Assembly: GCA_017441705.1 (NCBI GenBank)
Contig: JAFRWU010000056.1
Location: 1-64,000, forward strand
Reading direction: 5' to 3'
Origin: Clostridia bacterium
GTDB taxonomy: Bacteria > Bacillota > Clostridia > Oscillospirales > QAMX01
DNA length: 64,000 bases
Both the position numbers and the translations under genes were made by a program. A model generated the notes under the pieces. It did no database searches. It was not told the DNA's origin and saw only the letters and a list, made by a program, of their open reading frames with translations. Below are positions 33,091 through 40,621 of the stretch, in pieces; positions within the stretch are counted from its first letter, which is position 1, and the number at the start of each line of letters is the position of its first letter.

Positions 33091-34221
33091 ATGATTAAAG
33101 TATGCGGCGTGACCTTTGCAAACGGCGTGAACTACGGCAGCGAGATGCAGCTCTATGCCTTGAGAACGGCGATTGACAGGATCACCGTTGAGGGCGAACC
33201 CTGCGAATACCATCTTGTGTTTTCGGTCCAGGATTATGTGCGGTATCACAACGCTCTGAAACGGGAATTCGCAAAATTTATCAAGAATGTTTTGAGAAGG
33301 CCCTTCGCCCGGTTTGAGAAAAAATGGCTGGTTTACGCGCCTGCGAAAAAACCGCAGGATCTGCCGGCGCTGAACCGTTATTATGACGCATTCGTTTGCG
33401 GCAGCGACGTCATATGGAACCCTGATTTCAACAATAAACTGGAGCACTACTATCTGGGCTTTGCGGAAAAGTACGCGTTTTCCTATGCGGCAAGCTTCGG
33501 AAAGCAGAAACTGTCCGATTCGGAAATCGAGTTTGCCCGAAAGCGTCTGAGCAGACTGTCGGCGATAAGCGTTCGGGAAAAAAGCGGCGCTTTGCTTGTA
33601 CAGGAAAAGCTGGGTATTCCGGCCGTTATGATGCCGGATCCGGTGCTTCTCTTGAACCGCGAGGAATGGGAAAAGACCGCATCCCCGGCCAAACCCAAGG
33701 AAAAGTATGCGCTGATTTATTCAACCGCGCCGCAGCTGCCCGGCTTTAAGATCATGAACGAACTGGCGGCACAAACCGGATGCAAGGTAAAAACCGTCAA
33801 GTGGGTCATGGGCGTGGCACAGAAGATCAAGCAGGGCGTGTTTCGCTTCGAAGCGCCGGAGGAATGGCTGGAGCTTATCCGGGACGCGGAATATGTTTTT
33901 ACCAACTCCTTCCACGCGACGGTTTTCTCTGTGATCTTCCACAAAAAAGTGTTCGCCATTGTCGAAGGCAAGAAAACGGATGGCTACAACGTTCGTATTT
34001 ATGACTTTATGGAGGACGTGGGGTTGGGGGATCGAATCCTTTCCTCCATGCCGGAAACGTTGGATCTGTCCGAGCCTGATTTCGCCCGGGCCGATCGCGT
34101 AATGGAAGCGTGGCGGGAGCAAGGCACGACCTATCTGAAAAACAATCTGGAAGCTGCTTATCGGGAAAAACAAGCTCTTGAGCAAAAGCTCCGTAAGCAG
34201 CCGGAAAAGGATTGTCAGTAA
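33091..34221 (+). CDS. Polysaccharide pyruvyl transferase family protein 2
   Basis: A 376-residue paralogue of the preceding gene. It has the same core motifs: GVTFANGVNYGSEMQLYAL, AFVCGSDVIWNPDFN, SFGKQKLS and VFTNSFHATVFS. It also ends in the same NLEAA(W/Y) C-terminal helix. The start at 33091 follows GAGGTAATAGC; in-frame sequence upstream (from 32842) looks non-coding. Divergence from copy 1 suggests a different acceptor. A fragment of a third copy follows at 34255-34326. Confidence 0.82.
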   Translation: MIKVCGVTFANGVNYGSEMQLYALRTAIDRITVEGEPCEYHLVFSVQDYVRYHNALKREFAKFIKNVLRRPFARFEKKWLVYAPAKKPQDLPALNRYYDAFVCGSDVIWNPDFNNKLEHYYLGFAEKYAFSYAASFGKQKLSDSEIEFARKRLSRLSAISVREKSGALLVQEKLGIPAVMMPDPVLLLNREEWEKTASPAKPKEKYALIYSTAPQLPGFKIMNELAAQTGCKVKTVKWVMGVAQKIKQGVFRFEAPEEWLELIRDAEYVFTNSFHATVFSVIFHKKVFAIVEGKKTDGYNVRIYDFMEDVGLGDRILSSMPETLDLSEPDFARADRVMEAWREQGTTYLKNNLEAAYREKQALEQKLRKQPEKDCQ

Positions 34222-34254
34222 GCGATCGGCACGCAGCTGACAGGGGCGAAAGAG

Positions 34255-34326
34255 CCGTTCTGCCTTCGCGAGAATCTTGAAATTGCGTATCATCAGAAAC
34301 AGGACCTGGAGAAACAGAATTGCTGA
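34255..34326 (+). pseudogene. C-terminal remnant of a third pyruvyl transferase gene
   Basis: An in-frame stretch ending in TGA encodes FCLRENLEIAYHQKQDLEK and a short tail. It matches the last helix of the two intact paralogues (FLRENLEAAWKEK and YLKNNLEAAYREKQALEQ). No start codon or body of the gene is present upstream, only about 35 bases after the previous stop. It is best read as the residue of a deletion or recombination between tandem copies. Its end supplies the ribosome site of the next gene. Confidence 0.65.
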
Positions 34327-34901
34327 TTGAATGGGCTCCGATTACCGAATTTATTGCCCCCCCTCCGTTTGACGGCGACTTGCTGAATCACCTGAAAAAA
34401 CGGAAAGGGGCGGGTAAAACCGCTTCGTATTCCGCGTGGTGGTTGTTGTATCGGATTTTGAAGAATAACGGCATGTCCATAGGAAGGGTTGCCTTCACCG
34501 ATACAGGAAAACCGTTTTTTGTCGGCGACGCGGTATTCTTCAGTCTTTCTCACAGCAAAGAGCTTTGCGCCGTGTCCGTTTCCGACCGCCCGGTCGGCGT
34601 AGACATGGAGATCTGCCGTGAGGATTATAATCCGCATCTGGTCGAGCGATCTATGACAAAAGGGGAGCGCGCGGCTTTCGACGGGGATTTCACGCGGCTC
34701 TGGTGCAGAAAAGAGAGCGTTGCCAAGTTGACCGGCGAAGGGATCGCGGGATATCCCAACCGGATCGACACGCTTTCGCCTCGATACGCCTATATCGAAA
34801 GAAAACTGGAATTCAACGGTCATACCTACTGGCTCGTCACAGCCGGGATAAACTCATATCAGGTTCAGGGAGAGGAGAATGGATATGAAACGGGCAAATA
34901 A
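34320..34901 (+). CDS. 4'-phosphopantetheinyl transferase (Sfp type)
   Basis: A 193-residue enzyme that attaches the phosphopantetheine arm of CoA to carrier proteins. The two family signatures are present: GVDMEI and, about 45 residues later, LWCRKESVAKLTG. The SLSHS motif comes just before the first. It starts at TTG behind GGAGAAACAGAA. Being in the same operon as two ACPs, it is the likely dedicated activator of those carriers. Its last 23 bases overlap the LRR gene. The N-terminal half is short for Sfp (about 225), as in many small bacterial members. Confidence 0.88.
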   Translation: MLIEWAPITEFIAPPPFDGDLLNHLKKRKGAGKTASYSAWWLLYRILKNNGMSIGRVAFTDTGKPFFVGDAVFFSLSHSKELCAVSVSDRPVGVDMEICREDYNPHLVERSMTKGERAAFDGDFTRLWCRKESVAKLTGEGIAGYPNRIDTLSPRYAYIERKLEFNGHTYWLVTAGINSYQVQGEENGYETGK

Positions 34902-37398
34902 GTGGTTGGTTGTTTTCCTGGGCATTCTGTTCATCGCCGCGCTCTTGCCGGCTGTTCCTGCAAATGCAGAGTACACAAGCGGGGACTGGACGTATGAGAC
35001 CGCAGGCGGAAAAGCAGAGATCATATACTACGACGGGACGTCGTCGTCTCTCTCGATCCCGTCGACGCTCGGCGGCTGTACGGTGACGTCGATCGGGGAG
35101 TTTGCCTTCTCGGGCAATCAAAACCTTGTGACGGTGACGATCCCGAATTCCGTCGTTACGATCGGATATGGGGCGTTTGAAGACTGCGCGAGCCTGAAAA
35201 CAGTGACTTTCGGGACCGGTTTGAGGACTATCGAGGAGATTGCTTTCCGGGAATGCACGAGCCTGACAAACGCCCAGTTGCCGGAGGGACTTCTGACGGT
35301 CAAGGATGAAGTCTTCATGGATACCGCGCTTGCGTCTGTGACCATCCCGAAGAGCCTGAAGACCATAGAAGGCAATCCCTTTTCCGGATGCGCCAAGCTC
35401 AAATCTTTCACGGTGACCAGCGGGAACGGCTATTTCGCCGTCAAATCGGGCTCGCTCTATTCCAAGGACGGGACGAAGCTCCTTGCGTATCCGGACGGAT
35501 TGGTCTCGACGTCGTATACCATCCCGAGCGGAACGACCACCGTCGGTTCGGGCGCCTTTTCCGGGGCGGACAAGTTGACCTCCATAACGATCCCGAGTAC
35601 CGTCAAAGTCATTGAAAGCTTTGCGTTTGCCTCCTGCTCCGAGCTTACCGGCATTACGCTTCCCTCCGGGCTTACGACGCTTGGCGGTTATACGTTCAGC
35701 TATTGCTACGGACTGTCTGCGCTTTCGATCCCGAAGGCCACGACGAGTATCGGAAACGGGATTGCGGCGGCCAGCGGAATCAAAAGCTTTACGGTGGCAA
35801 GCGGGAATACTGCCTACAGTGCGGAAAACGGTATCCTGTACAACAAAGCGGGAACGAAGATCGTTTCGTATCCGGCCGGCAAGACTTCCACGTCTTTCAC
35901 GGCCGACAGCAAGGTGACCTCGACGGGAGACTACGCCTTTGCCGACTGCTGTTATCTGTCTTCCGTTGCTCTGCCCGGCCTCAAGACCATGGGAGAATGC
36001 ACCTTTTCCGGGTGCGAGGGGCTGAAATCTTTTTCCTTCCCGTCGGGCATCACGTCGATCCCGGGCGGCACATTTGAATTCTGCACATCGCTCAAATCGA
36101 TCACGATTCCTTCCCAGATCACGTCGATCGGAGAGGGAGCCTTTTACGGATGCGAAAGCCTGATCTCGGTGAAGATCCCGGCGACCGTCAAGACGATCGG
36201 GGAGGACGCCTTCGGAAACGGATGCGACTCGCTGAGGATCATCTGCGCCTATAATTCCGCGGCTTACAAATACGCCGTGGAGGAAAACATCAGTTACGTC
36301 CTTATCCCGACGATCACGGCGCAGCCGAAGGCGGCGACCGTCGCCCTGAACGGGACCGCAAGTTTTTCGGTGACGGTGAAGGGGACGGAGCTTTCCTACC
36401 AGTGGCAGTACTCGGCGGACGGAGGAAAGACCTGGAAGACGCCGAGCTTTACGAGCACTACGCCGACGATTACGATGACGGCGACTTCCGCGCGGAACGG
36501 ACTGCTTTTCCGCTGCACCGTAAAAAACAGCTACGGGACCGCGACGTCAAGCGCGGCCAAGCTGACGGTGGCGACGAAACCCGTGATCACGGTACAGCCG
36601 AAGGCGACGACCGTGGCTCTGAACGGGACGGCGAAATTCTCGGTGACGGCAATCGGCCCGTCGCTCACTTATCAATGGCAGTATTCGTCGGACGGAGGGA
36701 CGACCTGGAAGAAGCCGAGCTTCACGAGCAACACGCCGACGATTTCGATGACGGCGAGCTCGGCGCGGAACGGGCTTCTTTTCCGCTGCCTGGTCACGAA
36801 CAGCTACGGGACCACGGCGTCCGCCTCCGCGAAGCTGACGGCCATGGCAAAGCCGGCGATCACAGCGCAGCCGTCGTCCGTTACCGCTGCAAACGGGAAG
36901 ACGGCGACCTTTAAGGTAACGGCGACCGGGACGGGTCTTTCCTACCAGTGGCAGTATTCTGCGGACAACGGAAAGACCTGGCACAACACGAGCTTTGCCG
37001 GCAACGCTGCGACCGTATCGATGGAGGCGATCTCTGCGCGGAACGGGCTGCTTTTCCACTGCGTCGTGAAAAACGCCGTGGGGAGCGTGACGTCCGCCGC
37101 CGCCAGACTGACGGTATCGGGCGTGAAGCCCGCGATCGTCGGTCAGCCGGTATCCGTCACGGTAGGGAACGGGAAGACGGCGAAATTCTCAGTGACGGCG
37201 GCCGGGACGGGGCTTTCCTATCAGTGGCAGTACTCAGCGGACGGAGGGAAGACGTGGAAGAAGCCGAGCTTCGCGAGCAATACGGCGACGATCACGATGA
37301 CGGCGAACTCGGCGCGGAACGGGCTTCTCTTCCGCTGCCTCGTCACGAACAGTTACGGGACCACGGCGTCCGCCTCCGCGAAGCTTACCGTGAGCTGA
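34879..37398 (+). CDS. Secreted BspA-type LRR protein with four Ig-like domains
   Basis: An 839-residue extracellular protein. A signal peptide ends at about VPANA-E (residue 30). Leucine-rich repeats of the BspA/LRR_5 type follow (about 45-470), built on SIPST..VTSIGEFAFSGC-like units. Four Ig-like modules (about 474-838) follow, with repeated YQWQYS(A/S)D.GKTW and ARNGLLFRC. The modules match those of the gene at 17-676. There is no sortase, SLH or GW anchor, so it may be held by the polymer made by this operon or be released. Start codons at 34879 and 34885 both fit GGGAGAGGAG. It overlaps the phosphopantetheinyl transferase gene, so it is co-transcribed with the polymer operon. Confidence 0.9.
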   Translation: MDMKRANKWLVVFLGILFIAALLPAVPANAEYTSGDWTYETAGGKAEIIYYDGTSSSLSIPSTLGGCTVTSIGEFAFSGNQNLVTVTIPNSVVTIGYGAFEDCASLKTVTFGTGLRTIEEIAFRECTSLTNAQLPEGLLTVKDEVFMDTALASVTIPKSLKTIEGNPFSGCAKLKSFTVTSGNGYFAVKSGSLYSKDGTKLLAYPDGLVSTSYTIPSGTTTVGSGAFSGADKLTSITIPSTVKVIESFAFASCSELTGITLPSGLTTLGGYTFSYCYGLSALSIPKATTSIGNGIAAASGIKSFTVASGNTAYSAENGILYNKAGTKIVSYPAGKTSTSFTADSKVTSTGDYAFADCCYLSSVALPGLKTMGECTFSGCEGLKSFSFPSGITSIPGGTFEFCTSLKSITIPSQITSIGEGAFYGCESLISVKIPATVKTIGEDAFGNGCDSLRIICAYNSAAYKYAVEENISYVLIPTITAQPKAATVALNGTASFSVTVKGTELSYQWQYSADGGKTWKTPSFTSTTPTITMTATSARNGLLFRCTVKNSYGTATSSAAKLTVATKPVITVQPKATTVALNGTAKFSVTAIGPSLTYQWQYSSDGGTTWKKPSFTSNTPTISMTASSARNGLLFRCLVTNSYGTTASASAKLTAMAKPAITAQPSSVTAANGKTATFKVTATGTGLSYQWQYSADNGKTWHNTSFAGNAATVSMEAISARNGLLFHCVVKNAVGSVTSAAARLTVSGVKPAIVGQPVSVTVGNGKTAKFSVTAAGTGLSYQWQYSADGGKTWKKPSFASNTATITMTANSARNGLLFRCLVTNSYGTTASASAKLTVS
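36300..37395 (+). repeat. Four tandem Ig-domain coding repeats
   Basis: Four units of roughly 260-275 bases inside the LRR gene share long near-identical blocks, such as those coding for SYQWQYS, SARNGLLF and TNSYGTTASASAKLT. Units two and four are the closest. The pattern suggests expansion by unequal recombination and could vary in copy number between strains. Confidence 0.8.
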
Positions 37399-37414
37399 AG
37401 ACAACATGAAAAAC

Positions 37415-37449
37415 AAGCCGGAGAAAGCGTACGCTTTCTCCGGCTTTGC
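37415..37449. terminator. Bidirectional terminator between the polymer operon and the GH43 operon
   Basis: A perfect 16-bp inverted repeat, AAGCCGGAGAAAGCGT and its complement (37415-37446), followed by TTTGCT. It sits between convergent genes and can end both operons. Confidence 0.82.
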
Positions 37450-37495
37450 TGTGAAAAGGCCGTTATTTGCGGCAGAATAAGGGTAAACGCGCCGG

Positions 37496-38869
37496 TCAGG
37501 CCGCCGGATCCAACCGGAACCAGTCGACCGCGATCTTTCCCGTAAGGCGCAGGGTGACGTCGTGTTCTCCCGCTTCGTTGTTGAGGGGGAAAGCGACCGG
37601 TTCAAAATCCGGAAGAGTCCGTGTAAGCGCCGTGCCGCCGGCGATCCGGCCGTCGATCAGAACGTCGGCGCAGGCTCCCTCCTCGCCCCGGAGAAAAAGC
37701 GTCATGCCGGCGTTCTCCGGCATCCCGTAAACGTGAGGGTAGAAAGCGTCGTGAGTCCCGTCGATCTGGGCGACGGCGAAGCCCAGATGCTTCCCGTTTT
37801 CCCGGAGCTCGATCTTCTTCAGGGCAGGGGAGTCGATCGCAAGATACCATTCGGCCTCGATCCGGTCCCAGGAAGCGGCATACTGCCCGACGCCGGATGA
37901 GCGGATCTTTTCGTCGAACATCAGCGTGCCGTCGTCCGCAACGTGGAGATACATGACGAAGGTCTGCCGGAAGGACCAGTTTTCGATGCCCTGGCAGGTC
38001 ACGTAGTACCACTGTCCCCGCCATTCGACGAAGGAGCCGTGGTCGATGAAGGCGCGTCCGTCGGGATAATGCGGGATATCCGCGCCGATGTTCCCGCGAA
38101 AGATATACGGACCGAGGCGATTTTCGGAAACGGCGTACCGGCCTGCCCAGTAGAGATACCAGACGTCGCCGTACCGGAAGGCCTCCGCCTGATCGGAGCG
38201 CAGAACGCCCAGAAGCTCTTCCTTTGTGTTCTCGTCGGGATACACCGGGACCTTCCGCGCGGAACCGGGTTCCACCTCGGTCATGTTTTTCCGGAGCTCC
38301 ATCGCCCAGTAATGATCGGTCCAGTCGCTTCCGAAAAGGATCCATGCCCGCGGATCCTCCCCGTCCGGCAGGATCACGTCCGGGTCGTAGGAATTGGTGG
38401 GGGTGATCCCCTTCGGCAGGATCGGCGTTTTGCCGCGCGCGTCGCGGAAGGGACCGTCCGGCCGGTCGCTGACGGCGACGCCGGTGGACTCCCCGCCGTG
38501 GGAATAATAGAGATAATACTTCCCGTCGAAAGGGCTCTGCACCGCGTCGCATGCCCAGCATTCGACGGAATCGGGCGGCAGATAGGTGTCTCTGCGGTCC
38601 AGCGCCTTCTTTACCTGCCAGTGGACCAGATCCTCGCTCCACAGAACGTACCAGTCCCGGAGGACGAAACGGTCGATCCCCTCGTCGTGACCGGCGTAGA
38701 TATACATGGCTTCCCGCCCGGTATCCGGATTCCGGAAGATCTTCGCGTGAGGATCGGGAAAACGGTTGTCCTGCGCACCGGCGGGGCAAAGGGGATTCCC
38801 GCGCCGTTCCGTTTCCGCGTCCGCCTGAAGGCGTTTTTTTCGTTCCATATCGCCGGTTCCCCGCGTCAT
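37496..38869 (-). CDS. GH43-like glycoside hydrolase
   Basis: A 457-residue predicted cytoplasmic glycosidase with a five-bladed propeller pattern of family GH43. Candidate catalytic residues are Asp in FPDPHAK, Asp in SYDPDVI and Glu in DQAEAFRYG. Repeated blade motifs (YIYAGHDE, YYLYYSHGG, YLYWAGRYA, WYYVTCQG) follow. The C-terminal part (about 350-457) looks like a beta-sandwich carbohydrate-binding domain. The ATG overlaps the upstream gene's stop (ATGA), which decides the start; a later ATG at 38848 is possible. No signal peptide. Substrate (arabinan, xylan or similar) cannot be read. Confidence 0.8.
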   Translation of the reverse strand: MTRGTGDMERKKRLQADAETERRGNPLCPAGAQDNRFPDPHAKIFRNPDTGREAMYIYAGHDEGIDRFVLRDWYVLWSEDLVHWQVKKALDRRDTYLPPDSVECWACDAVQSPFDGKYYLYYSHGGESTGVAVSDRPDGPFRDARGKTPILPKGITPTNSYDPDVILPDGEDPRAWILFGSDWTDHYWAMELRKNMTEVEPGSARKVPVYPDENTKEELLGVLRSDQAEAFRYGDVWYLYWAGRYAVSENRLGPYIFRGNIGADIPHYPDGRAFIDHGSFVEWRGQWYYVTCQGIENWSFRQTFVMYLHVADDGTLMFDEKIRSSGVGQYAASWDRIEAEWYLAIDSPALKKIELRENGKHLGFAVAQIDGTHDAFYPHVYGMPENAGMTLFLRGEEGACADVLIDGRIAGGTALTRTLPDFEPVAFPLNNEAGEHDVTLRLTGKIAVDWFRLDPAA

Positions 38870-39765
38870 TTCCGCTTCCCCTGGTATCCGCGGTATTCCT
38901 CGGGACCGGGATAATACGCAACGCCGCCGCGGCAGCGCTTGAGATAGTCCAGAGCGGTGAGCTGCGCCGTCCATTCCATGTCGTCAAAGTGCACAGGATC
39001 GTGATAGCCTTCGATATCGCAGGAGCCGGTGAAGCCCGCGCGGATCAGGATCGTGAAGAAATCGGCCCAGTTGGAATCGCCGAAGCCCGGAGTGCGGTCG
39101 TAGAAGAGATCCGATCCGCCGTCCAGTCCCTTTTCCCGGATCAGGTCCCAGTTTACCGTGCCGTCCTTGCCGTGGACGTGGGAGACCTTTCCGGCGTATT
39201 TCCGGAGCTGCGCGACGGGATCCATCAAACGCGTCACCGCGTGCGCGGGCTCCCATTCCAGCGTCAGGGCCGGGGAGGGGACGGCGTCGAAGATCAGGTC
39301 CCAGGCGGCGGGACAGTAGGCGATATTGGTGCTTCCCCCGTGCCATCCGCCTCCGCAGCCCTCCAGCGCGAGCTTTACCCCTTCGCTTTCGGCGACGGCG
39401 CAGAGCCCGGTGAAGACCTCCCGGAAAAGCGGGATCGTATCGGGAACGCTTTTGGAGGGATCGCCGCCGGCAAAGGTGGAAACCACCGGCGCGTGATAGA
39501 GCTTCGCCTTCGTGATCAGCTTTTTGAGATTTTCCCGGAAATCCGGATCCAGGAGCGGATTTCCGTAGTATCCGAGCGAGGAGATCACGCTTCCGTCCGC
39601 GGCGTTCAGGACCGCCTTTGCGTGTTCCTCCATGCCCTCGAACATCCGGGGGAGCCTGCCGTTGAAATCGAGTTCGTAGCTTTCAAAGCCTTTGGGATTC
39701 AATTGCGCCATCATCTCCGGGGCCTTGTCCGCCGGGATCACGGTCCCGATTCTGATATCGAACAT
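38866..39765 (-). CDS. Sugar phosphate isomerase/epimerase family protein
   Basis: A 299-residue TIM-barrel protein of the xylose isomerase-like/AP endonuclease 2 family. The likely metal-binding positions are Glu in ALEGCGGGWHG, Glu and His in LTLEWEPAH, His in VSHVHGKDG, and Glu in CDIEGYHDPVH. Such proteins interconvert keto and aldo sugars or epimers. The start at 39765 follows GGAGGCGATAAAA. It is the first gene of a two-gene operon with the GH43-like gene, which suggests breakdown of the released sugar. Confidence 0.82.
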   Translation of the reverse strand: MFDIRIGTVIPADKAPEMMAQLNPKGFESYELDFNGRLPRMFEGMEEHAKAVLNAADGSVISSLGYYGNPLLDPDFRENLKKLITKAKLYHAPVVSTFAGGDPSKSVPDTIPLFREVFTGLCAVAESEGVKLALEGCGGGWHGGSTNIAYCPAAWDLIFDAVPSPALTLEWEPAHAVTRLMDPVAQLRKYAGKVSHVHGKDGTVNWDLIREKGLDGGSDLFYDRTPGFGDSNWADFFTILIRAGFTGSCDIEGYHDPVHFDDMEWTAQLTALDYLKRCRGGVAYYPGPEEYRGYQGKRK

Positions 39766-39793
39766 TTTTATCGCCTCCGCGTGTTTTTCTTTG

Positions 39794-39822
39794 ATTCTAC
39801 CATCCCGCCGGAGGCAAGTCAA
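39794..39822 (-). promoter_or_regulatory. Promoter of the isomerase-GH43 operon
   Basis: TTGACT (39822-39817), 17 bases and TAGAAT (39799-39794) on the minus strand. It is divergent from the regulator promoter 22 bases away, so shared control is possible. Confidence 0.75.
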
Positions 39823-39843
39823 GCGGAAAAGGCAAAGGGGCGC

Positions 39844-39872
39844 TTGCAAAAGCAACAAACCTGTGTTATGCT
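39844..39872 (+). promoter_or_regulatory. Promoter of the LytTR regulator-kinase pair
   Basis: TTGCAA (39844-39849), 17 bases and TATGCT (39867-39872). The leader is short and ends in GGAAGGAGGG. Confidence 0.65.
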
Positions 39873-39907
39873 GAAAACGGAAATGATTCCGGAAGGAGGG
39901 AACGGGA

Positions 39908-40609
39908 TTGCGCCTGAGGATAGCGGTAGTGGACGACGAGACGGCGGAAAGAGAATTTGTCGCGTCTCTGGCGAATGACTGGGCGGAAAAACGCCGCGTT
40001 TTCGTTGAGACGCGATCCTATCCCGATGCGAAGGCGTTCCGGTTTGATTACGAGGATAAACAGGATTTCGACATCCTTCTTTTGGACGTGGAAATGCCGG
40101 GTGAAACCGGGATCGAGCTTGCAAAATGGATAAGGTCTCGCAATAAGACCATGCAAATCGTGTTCATCACCGGATACTACGAGTATTTCAGCGCCGGATT
40201 CGACGTATCGGCGCTCCATTATCTGATTAAACCGGCAAACGAGGACAGATTGTTCCCGGTATTGGATCGCGCGTCGGAAAATCTCAGGACCCGGGACCGG
40301 GCGGTGACGGTAAGCGATGGAGAGGGCGTCAGGAAGCTTGCGCTAACCGATCTTCTCTACGCCGAAGCGGATAACGTCAGGATTCGGATCGTCGGTACCG
40401 ACGGAGTCTATTCGGTGCGTGCGCCTCTCGGGAAATGGAAGGAGAATCTGGATGATTCTTTTCTGCGCGTGCACCGTTCCTATATCGTCAATCTGAGACA
40501 CGTCAAGAGGATCGACCGGCGGGAGATCCTGATGGATAACGGTGACAGAGTACCCATAAAACGCGGAAGCTACGACGACGTTTATCACGCCTTGATCCGT
40601 ACGCTTTGA
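39908..40609 (+). CDS. LytTR-family response regulator
   Basis: A 233-residue regulator. The receiver domain (about 1-120) has acidic VVDDE at residues 7-11, the phospho-acceptor Asp60 in LLLDVEMPG and the lysine in YLIKPA. The LytTR DNA-binding domain (about 135-233) includes ADNVRIRIVG, FLRVHRSYIVNLRHV and RVPIKRGSYDDV, typical of AgrA/VirR-like proteins. TTG is used as start behind GGAAGGAGGGAACGGGA. The kinase gene begins 12 bases downstream. Targets are unknown; the divergent sugar operon is the nearest candidate. Confidence 0.92.
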   Translation: MRLRIAVVDDETAEREFVASLANDWAEKRRVFVETRSYPDAKAFRFDYEDKQDFDILLLDVEMPGETGIELAKWIRSRNKTMQIVFITGYYEYFSAGFDVSALHYLIKPANEDRLFPVLDRASENLRTRDRAVTVSDGEGVRKLALTDLLYAEADNVRIRIVGTDGVYSVRAPLGKWKENLDDSFLRVHRSYIVNLRHVKRIDRREILMDNGDRVPIKRGSYDDVYHALIRTL

Positions 40610-40621
40610 GGGAGGAGAGGA

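Noticed and set aside
36300-37395. CRISPR-like repeats
   Set aside because: The repeats are about 270 bases long and in frame, and they encode Ig-like domains.
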